Assembly: GCA_046351415.1 (NCBI GenBank) | Contig: JAXLYO010000004.1 | Coordinates: 248,001 to 312,000 of the forward strand | Length of the DNA: 64,000 nucleotides | Reading direction: 5' to 3' | Source of the DNA: JABFRG01 sp046351415 | GTDB taxonomy: Bacteria; Myxococcota_A; Polyangia; Polyangiales; Polyangiaceae | Shown here: in pieces, positions 17,915-26,999 of the stretch | Numbering within the stretch: position 1 is the stretch's first letter | How the letters are laid out: every line of letters starts with the position of its first letter | The notes under the pieces: model-generated | The model's database searches: none | The model's input: the letters and a program-made list of their open reading frames with translations, nothing else | Told to the model about the DNA's origin: nothing | Translations under genes and position numbers: made by a program

Positions 17915-19804
17915 TTACTTGTTTTCCTCCCCATTGGGGAGAAGTCGAAACCGCGTGCGCGACAGCTGGCCCAGTTCACTACAAGCCGAAGGGTCGGGGG
18001 TCCCGTTTCCAGAGAGGGTGATGCAGCGCCACCCGGGGTCCCATGCTTGGGCGACGAGTGCGGCTTGCTCTCCCAAAAGTCCCCAATTGTCGAGGGGGCA
18101 CTTGAACGATCCATTGCAGTTCGTGACCGCGATCGGCGTGCGTGGTCGTGTGAACGGAGCGAGCAGCGATTGCCCTACCATCTCGCGGCGATAAGGCAGC
18201 ATCGCCACCGCGCTCCATACGCCCATCGCGTCGAGGAGGGTCGGAACGACGTCGGCGTGCGTGAGTGGTTCACTCGCATGGGCGCGGAGCGCGCTGAGCG
18301 CCTCCGGGGAGAGCGCGGCGTTTCGCGAAACCACGAAACCTGGCACGTGCACCTGTTCGGGGTACAGGTTTTGGCCGTGATGGATGGCACCGTGCTCTCC
18401 GAAGGCTTCGCCGTGGTCACTCGTGTAGAAAAGGAGCCACGGTCGGTTCTTCTCCGAGTCGGCGAAAGCCCGCAGCATCTTCGTGAGATCCGCATCCTGC
18501 GCCACCATCGCGTTCTTGTATGCGTTGTGGAGCTCGTCCATGTGCGCGAAGCTGGCTGCGCGCCTGTAGGGCCGGAACGGCGCACGCGCTGCATCGACCG
18601 CATAAGGTGCGTGCGTGCCGAGCAGGTGGAGGACCACGAACCTCGGACCAGGAAGATCCGCGAGTTCGCGAGAAACGCGAGCCTCGAGAAGATGATCGGG
18701 TAGGGCATCGAGCACTTGGTCCTCGTCTTCGACGGGGTGCCCGACGAGGTCTTGGAGGTCCACCATGCGGTCGGTCGCGCTCTGGATGCTGCCGCGTTCG
18801 AACACCGACGACGATATCTGCGCGCCGTAATACGCGATGAAGTAGCGGGAGCCGTCCTCGCCCCGGATGGCCTTCACGTAGTCGAAGAGCAGGGGAATGC
18901 TCGCAAGGTAAGCGTGGTCGCCTATTTGCTCGCGACCCGTGAGCAGCGCGCCGACCGCGATCGTCGTGTAGCTGGCGAGGGAACGCAATTCGGAAAGGCC
19001 GATGCGGTCCGCTGCGAACGCGTTCAGTTCTGGCGCGGTGGGGCAAGACGCCGTGGGCGCACTACAAAAGTCGGAGTCGCGGACGCTCTCGGTGATGACG
19101 AGTAGAACGTCGGGGAGCCGCGTTCGCTTCGAAGGTAGTTCGGGCACGTGGACCACGTGCGCCATCCCCTGCGGAGCACCTCGGTCCCCGCGTAGCGCCG
19201 GCAACCCCGACAGGAGCTGCATGTCCGGGGGGAGCTTTCCGAAGGCGAAGCAGACGAACGAAAGCAACATGCACGCCGCCGCGGGCATCCATCGAAGTTT
19301 CTGTGCAGGCAGCAACGCCCGCCTCTGTCCGCGAGCGAGCATGAGCAGCGTGAACGAAAGCGCACTCGCCAACGTGAGCGCAACGGCGAGGGTCGTACGC
19401 AATTCGGAAAGCACGCGCACGACGTCCCCCCATGCCGCCCTCGCTGCCGCGAGTGACTGCGCGCCGAGCGGGGCCCCGAAGTAGCGAAGTGCGAACAGTT
19501 GGCTGGCCGCGAGGGAGCCATGCGTGACCGAAAGCACGATGCGAATCGCGAGGGCCACATGGCGACCTCGGGCGCGAGGTTGCCACGGGACGGTCGCGCT
19601 TCCGAGTGCCCACCAAAACAGAGCACTTCCGATCCACCCGACCAGCGTGCGGCCCGTTACGGGGGCGCGCCTCGTCGTGGCGTCGACGATCGGAAACACA
19701 AGGGCGAAGGCCAGAAGCGACGCACGCGCGAGCCAGAGGCGCGCGTTCCGCCTGCGACCCATCCATCCGCTCGTCCTCCCGAGAAAGGCCATCGAGGCCG
19801 TCAT
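17915..19804 (-). CDS. Membrane-anchored sulfatase-fold protein (phosphoethanolamine-transferase-like)
   Basis: 629 residues. About five transmembrane segments occupy residues 25-200. A periplasmic alkaline-phosphatase-superfamily domain follows, with LPDVLLVITESVRDSDF (metal-binding Glu), a SYTT motif near the expected Thr nucleophile, VLHLLGTHAPY and YTSDHGEAFGEHG (metal-binding Asp-His). This architecture is shared by EptA and LtaS-type enzymes that modify lipids or polymers outside the inner membrane. The substrate is not predictable. The gene is followed 3 bp later by the two-domain HCCA-isomerase-like gene and is divergent from the DUF1554-like lipoprotein gene. Confidence 0.83.
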   Translation of the reverse strand: MTASMAFLGRTSGWMGRRRNARLWLARASLLAFALVFPIVDATTRRAPVTGRTLVGWIGSALFWWALGSATVPWQPRARGRHVALAIRIVLSVTHGSLAASQLFALRYFGAPLGAQSLAAARAAWGDVVRVLSELRTTLAVALTLASALSFTLLMLARGQRRALLPAQKLRWMPAAACMLLSFVCFAFGKLPPDMQLLSGLPALRGDRGAPQGMAHVVHVPELPSKRTRLPDVLLVITESVRDSDFCSAPTASCPTAPELNAFAADRIGLSELRSLASYTTIAVGALLTGREQIGDHAYLASIPLLFDYVKAIRGEDGSRYFIAYYGAQISSSVFERGSIQSATDRMVDLQDLVGHPVEDEDQVLDALPDHLLEARVSRELADLPGPRFVVLHLLGTHAPYAVDAARAPFRPYRRAASFAHMDELHNAYKNAMVAQDADLTKMLRAFADSEKNRPWLLFYTSDHGEAFGEHGAIHHGQNLYPEQVHVPGFVVSRNAALSPEALSALRAHASEPLTHADVVPTLLDAMGVWSAVAMLPYRREMVGQSLLAPFTRPRTPIAVTNCNGSFKCPLDNWGLLGEQAALVAQAWDPGWRCITLSGNGTPDPSACSELGQLSRTRFRLLPNGEENK

Positions 19805-19838
19805 AGAACGCTTCTTTGCCTTGTGCTAACGTAAGTCC

Positions 19839-20609
19839 ATGCGGCCTTCGCGAACGAAACGGAATCTCGTCGGGGTTGCCGCGTTCATTTCGTGGGCTCT
19901 TGCCGCGGGCTGTGGCCTCACCCTCGGCGTTTCGATGCCAACCGCCGCAGACGCAAGCGTCGACGCCCAAGACGAAACCCGCGACGCCGGCGTTCTCGAC
20001 AGCTCTCGGTTCGACGCCCCGTATGACGCTTCGAGCGACGCTTCGAGCGACGCTGGCTTCGATGCACCCGCGGACGTCGCCCCGGACACCGCATCCGACG
20101 CAGGAACGCGCCGCGTGTTCCTTACCAATGCCAACTACATGGGGAACCAAATCGGAGGAGTCGCCGGAGCCGACGTCATCTGCAACCAGATCGCCGTGAA
20201 CCTCGGCGGAAAATGGCACGCGATCCTCGGCGAGAACGAAACCTACGCCCAGATCATCACACGCATCGGAAACCGCGTTGCGCCGATCGTGAAGGTCGAC
20301 AACGGCAAGGTCATCGCTCCGAACATCGCGGCACTGTTGAACGCAAAGCCGACACTCTCGAACCCGATCAATTTCGACCAGACGGGAGGGGTCATCAACA
20401 ATTCGTTCGCATGGACGGGCATTTCCGTGGGCAATGGGGCCACGGGGGCGAGCACGAACCACTGCGTCAAATGGACGAGCAATGCGCAGGCCCAAATGGG
20501 CATCTACGGCGAAGCGAAACAGACCGATGGGCAGTTCCTCATGCGAAATGGGAACAACGCCACGGATACCTGCGACGTACCCCATCGATTGTACTGCATC
20601 GAGGAATAG
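19839..20609 (+). CDS. DUF1554-like lipoprotein
   Basis: 256 residues. A signal peptide ends at a lipobox LAAGC (Cys25). A disordered linker of D/A/S repeats follows (residues about 37-90), encoded partly by a tandem 12-mer GACGCTTCGAGC near 20025-20050. The C-terminal domain opens with RRVFLTNANYMGNQIGGVAG, ADVICNQIAVNLGGKW and ends with CVKW...HRLYCIEE, the pattern of DUF1554 domains, which have a C-type-lectin-like look with conserved Cys. Surface location inferred, function unknown. The gene is only 34 bp from the divergent sulfatase-like gene. Confidence 0.75.
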   Translation: MRPSRTKRNLVGVAAFISWALAAGCGLTLGVSMPTAADASVDAQDETRDAGVLDSSRFDAPYDASSDASSDAGFDAPADVAPDTASDAGTRRVFLTNANYMGNQIGGVAGADVICNQIAVNLGGKWHAILGENETYAQIITRIGNRVAPIVKVDNGKVIAPNIAALLNAKPTLSNPINFDQTGGVINNSFAWTGISVGNGATGASTNHCVKWTSNAQAQMGIYGEAKQTDGQFLMRNGNNATDTCDVPHRLYCIEE

Positions 20610-20652
20610 CTTTCGGTCGACGGACGTCCATGTGGCGGCTACATTCCGCCCC

Positions 20653-22287
20653 ATGTTCGAGCAAGCGCGCACCATCCCATTGCCGCAAAATGAGACCGTG
20701 CTCTCGTACGCTCCGGGGTCGAAGGAGCGGTCCGAGCTCAAGTCGGCGCTCGCCTCCATGGCCGCCGAGTGCCCGGAGATTCCCCACGTCATAGGGGGCA
20801 AACCCATTCTCGAAGGCCCAGAGTATCGCGTGGTGATGCCCCACGCTCACCGCCATGTCCTCGCGAAGGCGCATGACGGGGGCGCCAACGTTGCCGAGCA
20901 GGCCATCCGAGCGGCACGGAAGGCGGCACCTGGGTGGGCGGAGCTCTCGTTCGAGAGTCGCGCTCGCGTCTTCATGCGCGCTGCCGAGCTGCTCGCAGGG
21001 CCCTTTCGTATGACGCTGAACGCCGCCACCATGCTCGGTCAAAGCAAGACAGCGTTCCAGGCGGAGATCGACTCCGCGTGCGAGCTCATCGATTTTCTGC
21101 GGTTGAACGTGCACTTCGCCTCCAAGCTGACCGAAGAGCTCACGTCGCCGCCAGGGGTGCGCAACGTTCTGGAGCTACGGCCGCTCGAGGGCTTCGTTCT
21201 CGCCATCACGCCGTTCAACTTCACGGCCATCGCTGGAAACCTCCCGGCAGCTCCGGCCCTCATGGGTAACACGGTCGTGTGGAAGCCTGCGGAAGACCAG
21301 AGTTTGGCTGCATATTACACCATGCGTCTCTTCGAGGCGGCAGGGCTGCCAGAAGGGGTCATCAACGTGGTCTATGGCAACGGTAAATCGGTCGCTGACC
21401 GCTGCATCGCAGAACGTGACCTCGCGGCGATTCACTTCACGGGTTCGACGAGCGTGTTTCGCAGCCTGTGGAAGGCAGTCGGTGAGCGTATCGATACGTA
21501 TGCCACGTATCCGCGGCTCATCGGCGAAACGGGCGGCAAGGACTTCGTCTTCCTTCATGCGTCGGCCGACGTCGAGGCTGCGGCGGTTGCGCTCGTCCGT
21601 GGCGCATACGAGTTCCAAGGTCAGAAATGCTCCGCTGCGTCGAGGGCCTACGTGCCTGCCTCGCTCTGGCCCAAGCTCAAAGAGCGAATGCTCGAACACA
21701 TGCGCGCCATTCGCATGGGAGACGTCACCGACTTCAAGAACTTCATGGGGGCAGTCATCAACGAGCGCGCCTACGATCGCCTATCCGGTTGGTTGGGGCG
21801 CCTCCAGGCCGACCCGAGTGTCGAAGTCATCCGCGCAGAAGGCTGGTCGAAGGAGGTTGGGTACTTCTGTGGTCCCACGCTCGTGCGCGTCTCCGACCCG
21901 AAGCATGCCGTCATGCAAGAAGAGCTCTTCGGTCCCGTGCTGGCGGTCTTCGTGTACGAAGACGCAAAGGCGGAAGAGATGCTCGGCGTGGTCGATCAGA
22001 CGAGCCCCTACGCGCTCACGGGCGCCGTATTTGCCCAAGATCGCGCGTTCATCGAGCTTGCGCTCCGAAAGCTTCGTCAGGCCGCGGGCAACATGTACGT
22101 GAACGACAAGCCCACGGGAGCGGTCGTCGGTCAGCAACCCTTCGGCGGGGCAAGGGCTTCCGGCACCAACGACAAAGCCGGTGCATCGTACAACCTTCTT
22201 CGGTTCGCTTCTCCGCGCACAATCAAAGAGACGTACCTTCCGCCCCGCACCCCGTTCTACCCGTTCATGACGGAGGACGTTCTGTGA
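20653..22287 (+). CDS. pruA: L-glutamate gamma-semialdehyde (1-pyrroline-5-carboxylate) dehydrogenase
   Basis: 544 residues, the length of stand-alone P5C dehydrogenases. It oxidises glutamate semialdehyde to glutamate with NAD+, the second step of proline breakdown. Markers: the GQSKTAFQAEIDSACELIDF block near 130, FNFTAIAGNLPAAPALMGNT, the catalytic Glu in GETGGKDF and the catalytic Cys in FQGQKCSAASRAY (about residue 326). The C-terminus has GANMYVNDKPTGAVVGQQPFGGARASGTNDKAG-type anchoring residues. The ATG at 20653 gives the family N-terminus; longer readings run into the upstream gene. No proline dehydrogenase is adjacent. The next gene overlaps its stop by GTGA. Confidence 0.95.
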   Translation: MFEQARTIPLPQNETVLSYAPGSKERSELKSALASMAAECPEIPHVIGGKPILEGPEYRVVMPHAHRHVLAKAHDGGANVAEQAIRAARKAAPGWAELSFESRARVFMRAAELLAGPFRMTLNAATMLGQSKTAFQAEIDSACELIDFLRLNVHFASKLTEELTSPPGVRNVLELRPLEGFVLAITPFNFTAIAGNLPAAPALMGNTVVWKPAEDQSLAAYYTMRLFEAAGLPEGVINVVYGNGKSVADRCIAERDLAAIHFTGSTSVFRSLWKAVGERIDTYATYPRLIGETGGKDFVFLHASADVEAAAVALVRGAYEFQGQKCSAASRAYVPASLWPKLKERMLEHMRAIRMGDVTDFKNFMGAVINERAYDRLSGWLGRLQADPSVEVIRAEGWSKEVGYFCGPTLVRVSDPKHAVMQEELFGPVLAVFVYEDAKAEEMLGVVDQTSPYALTGAVFAQDRAFIELALRKLRQAAGNMYVNDKPTGAVVGQQPFGGARASGTNDKAGASYNLLRFASPRTIKETYLPPRTPFYPFMTEDVL

Positions 22288-24095
22288 GAGAGAGGGTGTG
22301 GGCGAACGCGGTGGCCTTTCGGCCTTCTCTCGTTGCGCTCGCTTGCAGTGCGGCTCTCTTGCCTGCGTGCAGCGGTTGTGGAAGCAAAGGCACCGAAAGC
22401 GCGGATGGCGCCGCGCCCACGGCGACGGCCACCGCTGCCGCCACGCAAGCTGCTGCACCAGGGACCCCCGCGCGCCCCGGCATCCCGAGCGGGCCCGTGG
22501 TGGCAGCCATCGCGTACGACGTTCCCGTCTTCGAAAAGCCGAGTCGAAGTTCGAAGAAGCTCGGCTCGCTCCGCGTCGGCGCCATCGTCTCGCGCGAAGA
22601 GAAGAGCGCGGGCACGGACGGTTGCCCTGCACCAGAAGCCGGCAAGAGCGGATGGTTTCGCATCGAGCCTCGCGGCTACGTGTGCGTGGGCGGCGAGGAA
22701 GCGACGACCGACGTACAGAACCCTATCGTTCGCGCCGCGAGCGTTCGCCCGGACACGACACGTCCGCTTCCATACATGTACGGCTTCGTTCGCGCTGTCG
22801 CGCCCCAGTACCTGAAGGTGCCGACGGCAGAAGAGCAGCAAAAGAGCGAATTCAAACTGAAGGAACACCTCGAGTCGTACGAGAAGCACGGTCCCGGTTG
22901 GATGAAAGTCGTGCCGGGCGCAAACGATGTGGCGCTCTCGTGGCTGCCCGCTTCGCCGAAGCCCAGCACCGAGCTCGGACTCGGCCAGCTCTTCGGAGCG
23001 ACGGCCGACTTCGACCCTGTACCGTTCTGGCTCGTTGGCGGCCGCAAGATACCGAACCTGTCTACCTTCAAGGTCCCGCCGTACGCCATCTTCGCGAATC
23101 GCGTGAGGCGCAAGACGGGCCTTGCATTCGTGGGAGCGTTCAAGGGAGGCCCCGAAGCTGCCGATCGCGCGTTTGCGATCACGACCGACATGCGCCTCGT
23201 CCCCGTCACGAAGCTGAAGCCCGACACGGGCTCGCCTTGGCATGGCATCGACATCGACGACAAGACGCCGCTCCCGTTCGCCTTCGTCCGTCAGGGGTGC
23301 GCGCTCCGCAAAGACAAGAAGAAGAGCGACGAATGTACGCCGTTCTCGTATCGCATCGATGGCGATACGGTGCACAAGGACAAGGCACTCACGTTCCGAA
23401 GCGTGGTCCGTCTCACGGGGAAGGCCCAGCGCGTCGGCGACAAGCGGTACCGGGAGATGGTCGGAGGGGGCTACGCGCTCGCGAGCGACCTCGGCGCCAT
23501 CATGGAACCGCAAGAGTGGCCCAAGGCAGCGACTTCTGGCGAAAAGTGGATCGAAGTCTCGATCCTGAACCAGACCCTCACGCTGTGGGAGGGCAAGAAA
23601 CCCGTGTACGCTACACTCGTTGCGACAGGTCAAGACGGGCTAGGAGACCCGAAGACGACCAAGTCTACGGTGCGAGGTACGTTCCGCATCCGGAACAAGT
23701 TCGTCAGCGCGACCATGGACTCGAACGAAAAGAGCGGGGCCAGTGGGGGCGCAGCAGCGGCCGAGCCGGCTGGGCCCGAAAAGGACAAGGGTGACAAACC
23801 CGAGAAAGGCGACAAAGGCGACAAAGGCGAAGAGGGCAAGACCATTCGCCGCGGGCAGAACAACTTCGAGCTACGCGACGTCCCCTACGTGCAGTACTTC
23901 GAGGGCGCATTCGCGCTCCACGTTGCCTATTGGCACGATGTCTTCGGTCTCGCGCGGAGCCATGGCTGCGTGAACCTCGCGCCCATCGACGGACAGAAGC
24001 TTTACCGTTGGACCGACCCCCAAGTGCCGCCGGGGTGGCACAGCGTCGAAGTCAATGGCGACAAAGGCGGAACGACCGTCGTCGTTCACGAATGA
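22284..24095 (+). CDS. L,D-transpeptidase (YkuD domain) lipoprotein
   Basis: 603 residues from the GTG overlapping the pruA stop; GTG at 22296 behind a GAGAGAG stretch is an alternative start. A signal peptide leads to LPACSGCG. Residues about 60-130 look SH3-like. The YkuD catalytic domain starts at KWIEVSILNQTLTLWEG (about 425) and ends with the motif HVAYWHDVFGLARSHGCVNL, carrying catalytic His and Cys. Between them is a low-complexity stretch rich in Gly, Lys and Asp (repeated GDK), encoded by 9-bp repeats near 23790-23835. It would make 3-3 or protein crosslinks in peptidoglycan. Its end overlaps the end of the convergent protease gene by 10 bp. Confidence 0.9.
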   Translation: MRERVWANAVAFRPSLVALACSAALLPACSGCGSKGTESADGAAPTATATAAATQAAAPGTPARPGIPSGPVVAAIAYDVPVFEKPSRSSKKLGSLRVGAIVSREEKSAGTDGCPAPEAGKSGWFRIEPRGYVCVGGEEATTDVQNPIVRAASVRPDTTRPLPYMYGFVRAVAPQYLKVPTAEEQQKSEFKLKEHLESYEKHGPGWMKVVPGANDVALSWLPASPKPSTELGLGQLFGATADFDPVPFWLVGGRKIPNLSTFKVPPYAIFANRVRRKTGLAFVGAFKGGPEAADRAFAITTDMRLVPVTKLKPDTGSPWHGIDIDDKTPLPFAFVRQGCALRKDKKKSDECTPFSYRIDGDTVHKDKALTFRSVVRLTGKAQRVGDKRYREMVGGGYALASDLGAIMEPQEWPKAATSGEKWIEVSILNQTLTLWEGKKPVYATLVATGQDGLGDPKTTKSTVRGTFRIRNKFVSATMDSNEKSGASGGAAAAEPAGPEKDKGDKPEKGDKGDKGEEGKTIRRGQNNFELRDVPYVQYFEGAFALHVAYWHDVFGLARSHGCVNLAPIDGQKLYRWTDPQVPPGWHSVEVNGDKGGTTVVVHE

Positions 24096-26746
24096 GCGTT
24101 GCGTGAACGACGCATGCGTCGGGCGACCCCGATGCTCGCGAGGAACAGGAACCCGACGAGTGGATAGGTCGACGAGCGAGATGCGTGTGTTTTGCAGCTA
24201 CACCCCGACGCGTCCTCCTTCTTCGCGTCGACCGGGGCAGCGGCGGGCGGTGAGGCCTTCTTGACGTCGACGAGGGCAGTCGTCGCACCGAGATTCCCTT
24301 CCGCGTCGATGACTTCTACACGAACGTAGCGAGGGCCCTCTGCTTGGGAAACGATGTCCGGACCGAGGCCACCCGGCATGATCGTGAGCCATTCGGTATC
24401 CGGCGTTCCGTCGTAGTCGAGGTCCCAGCGCGCCTTGTAGGGGCCGCTGTTGTCTTCGATGCCGAGCGTCAGCTGAAACGCCTTCTTCGCTTCGGGGGCG
24501 CCTGCGGGTGACAAGGTGACCTTCGGCTCGACCCCGTCCGCAAGCAGCAGGTCGGTTGCAGCCGCGACGTCGAGGCGGCCTTTGCCCCACGCGTCTACGG
24601 GCCCGATGCCGTCTTTGCGCGCGGAGTCCAGGAGCTTCTGGCGTATCGCCGCGCCGTCCAAGCTCGGATAGAGCTGACGCAGGAGAGCAGCGGAGGCGGC
24701 CACGTGCGGACCCGCGCCGGACGTTCCGCCGAACGGCGAATACAGAATCACGTTGTCGGCGGGTTTGCCGGATTCCTGCACCGTCGAGGACATCGGGTTG
24801 TCGGGGGCCGCAAGGTCGATGGTGCGCGCGCCGTCGATGCGCGGTCCTTCGGACGAGTAATAGGCAATCTGGCCAACTTTGCTCGAGGGCGAGAACAAGG
24901 GGTCGTCGTTCAGCGTGTAGGCGGAGACCGTGATCGTCTTGTCGGCCGTGGCGGGGTGGCAGAGGGTGCGGCTCTTCGTGTTCTGCTTGAAGGTGAAGCC
25001 GTTCCCCCACGTCGTGCGGTCATCGCCGGCGTACAAGTCGACGGGGAAGGGGGCACCTGCGTCCGTCGTGATCTCGAGGCTGTAGGCGCCGCTCGGCGGG
25101 CCGCCGCCCTTCCTGACGACGTCGATGTTCGTCATCCGGGTTCCGCGCGGCGTCGTGGACTGTTCCGTGTAGAGCGTGAGGCCATCGCCGAAGGGCGTTT
25201 GAGCCGTCGCAGTAGGAACGTCCACGCTCGCGCCGCCGGGAACGTTCACGCGCAACGACAGCGATCGAGCGGTTTGGCGGTGCAGGATGGTGAGCGTCGC
25301 ATACGAAGCGCCGACGAAGTCCGCGTCGGTCTTGAGCTCCACGACGGTCGTCGTATCGCTCGCGTTGATGCTGACGTGCTTGCTTGCGGTTGCCAAGTTG
25401 CCAGCTGGGCTCACGGGAATCATTCCTTTGGCGAGGCCGGCGTCCAGTTCGAGCTCTTCCTCGGAACTTCCGTCGAGCGGGTAACCCGTGTAGGGTGCAT
25501 ATTCCGTGATGATGACGTTCGCCTTTTGCGTGAGTGCCCACTCCATCATCGCTGTCATGCCGGTCGGCTGCTTGCCTCGAGCGATGTAGTCGACTCCGAG
25601 GAGCTCGGCTCCCGGTGCGAGACCAAGCCATCGCGAGCCGAGCGTCGGCCCTCCGAGGAGAATACCCGCCACGGACGTTCCGTGAGAAGCGTAGGCCATG
25701 AGTGCGGCAGGAAGACGATAGTTGATGAGCCCTTGCGCGCCGGGATCTGCGCGAAGAAAGGCTTTGTCCGAGAGCACTCCGCGCACCTTGCTCGTACCGA
25801 GGCGGAGGAGCTTTTCGCTCTTTTGGGCCAAGCCATCGCGGTTCGCGTCGTCGAGGGCGAAGATGGGTTCACCATACGCAGGCGTATCCTCCGTGAAACC
25901 CGCCCCGAAGTCGCGTTTCCCGTTCCCGTTCGCATCGAGGTACAGAAAGTCGATGTCCGGCGTGAACGTCTTGTTCGGCGTTTGAATGGGCTCTTGGGAG
26001 AAGAGGCCTATCGCCTGGGCAGTGATGCGGTGCAGCACTTCGCCCGGCTCGATGGTTCCGTTCCCGTCCAGATCGACGCCGTCTTTGTCGACGGTCAGCG
26101 CGCCGTCCCCATCGACGTCAACCCACACGAAGGCGCCGGCATCCGCACGGAAGAAGTTCGGGTGAAAGATGTCCATGCCCGCGTCCATGTCCGCGATGAC
26201 GACACCCTTGCCATCGAGGAGTGATCCGTCGCGCGCGCGAAGCGCACGCCTCGCCTCGTCGATCCGCGTTTCGAGGGCGCCGTTCTCTACGTCGGAAGGC
26301 GTGGGAGCGACAACGGGCAAGTCGTTCATCACGCGAGCTACGTTCCTGTGGGCGAGCAGCGCCTGAATCGCTCGTTCGTCCGCATCGGCGATGAACGCGC
26401 CGGAGGCGAGCGAACGGCCGTCGTTGTTCCACGTCAGGCTTCCCTTGGCAGAAAGCGCACGCGCGCGCAGTTCTTCTCGTTCCCCGTTCGAGGGCTGCGC
26501 ATGAAACCGGACGACGACGGGAAGTGTGCCGCGAGCTTCGAATGCTTCGCTCCTCCGGTATCGCGGAAACGTCTTTCCGGTGAGCCGCCGAAAATGGAAC
26601 AGCGTGTCGAAGGCGGGGTCGCGTCGCGTGCCCCATTCGAGAGCAGAGGACGGTTCCCCCTTCGAAGCGGTTTGAGCGAAGAGCTGGCCTCCTGAAAAGA
26701 CGGAAATGCCGAGGAGCGTCGCAAAGAGCGGGGGTCGCACGTTCAT
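24086..26746 (-). CDS. Secreted subtilisin-like (S8) serine protease with EF-hand-like loops and MYXO-CTERM-like tail
   Basis: 886 residues. Signal peptide (1-25), then an inhibitor-like prodomain (about 55-140). The S8 triad is visible: Asp in VVIADMDAGMDI, His in YASHGTSVAGILLGG and Ser in GGTSGAGPHVAASAALL. Between Asp and His are several Asp/Asn/Gly-rich loops (DVDGDGALTVDKD, DLDGNGTIEPGE, LDANGNGKRD, DDANRDGLAQ) like EF-hand calcium sites. The C-terminus has a Cys pair (GCSC), a hydrophobic helix and an RRMRRS end, the layout of MYXO-CTERM sorting tails. A cell-surface or secreted protease is expected. It converges with the L,D-transpeptidase gene. Confidence 0.9.
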   Translation of the reverse strand: MNVRPPLFATLLGISVFSGGQLFAQTASKGEPSSALEWGTRRDPAFDTLFHFRRLTGKTFPRYRRSEAFEARGTLPVVVRFHAQPSNGEREELRARALSAKGSLTWNNDGRSLASGAFIADADERAIQALLAHRNVARVMNDLPVVAPTPSDVENGALETRIDEARRALRARDGSLLDGKGVVIADMDAGMDIFHPNFFRADAGAFVWVDVDGDGALTVDKDGVDLDGNGTIEPGEVLHRITAQAIGLFSQEPIQTPNKTFTPDIDFLYLDANGNGKRDFGAGFTEDTPAYGEPIFALDDANRDGLAQKSEKLLRLGTSKVRGVLSDKAFLRADPGAQGLINYRLPAALMAYASHGTSVAGILLGGPTLGSRWLGLAPGAELLGVDYIARGKQPTGMTAMMEWALTQKANVIITEYAPYTGYPLDGSSEEELELDAGLAKGMIPVSPAGNLATASKHVSINASDTTTVVELKTDADFVGASYATLTILHRQTARSLSLRVNVPGGASVDVPTATAQTPFGDGLTLYTEQSTTPRGTRMTNIDVVRKGGGPPSGAYSLEITTDAGAPFPVDLYAGDDRTTWGNGFTFKQNTKSRTLCHPATADKTITVSAYTLNDDPLFSPSSKVGQIAYYSSEGPRIDGARTIDLAAPDNPMSSTVQESGKPADNVILYSPFGGTSGAGPHVAASAALLRQLYPSLDGAAIRQKLLDSARKDGIGPVDAWGKGRLDVAAATDLLLADGVEPKVTLSPAGAPEAKKAFQLTLGIEDNSGPYKARWDLDYDGTPDTEWLTIMPGGLGPDIVSQAEGPRYVRVEVIDAEGNLGATTALVDVKKASPPAAAPVDAKKEDASGCSCKTHASRSSTYPLVGFLFLASIGVARRMRRSRNAHS

Positions 26747-26999
26747 GGACCTCCGCTAAAGCACGCTTTCGGTGAAGTGCACGAAGGCTAGCGAAGGCGT
26801 GGCTCAATATGGCAACGCCGAGGTCTCTCGTTTGACGCAGCGCAGCACGGAACCTCTCTCATGACGCACCGGTGCTTCCCTCCGTGCGCCGAATGTACCC
26901 TCATGTGTTCCTAACGCTTGCTCTAAGTGCCGAGGGCTCATACCCTTCATTCTTCGTTGGGAACGTACCTGCGTGAGCGGGTCCTCTTAGGGAGACAGC

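Noticed and set aside
19062..20807. 581-codon minus-strand frame across the sulfatase and lipoprotein genes
   Set aside because: It runs across real genes on both strands, has unnatural composition (Arg-rich) and matches no family.
22257..23633. 458-codon frame antisense to the L,D-transpeptidase
   Set aside because: The sense frame has a full YkuD domain. The antisense frame is a GC-rich shadow.
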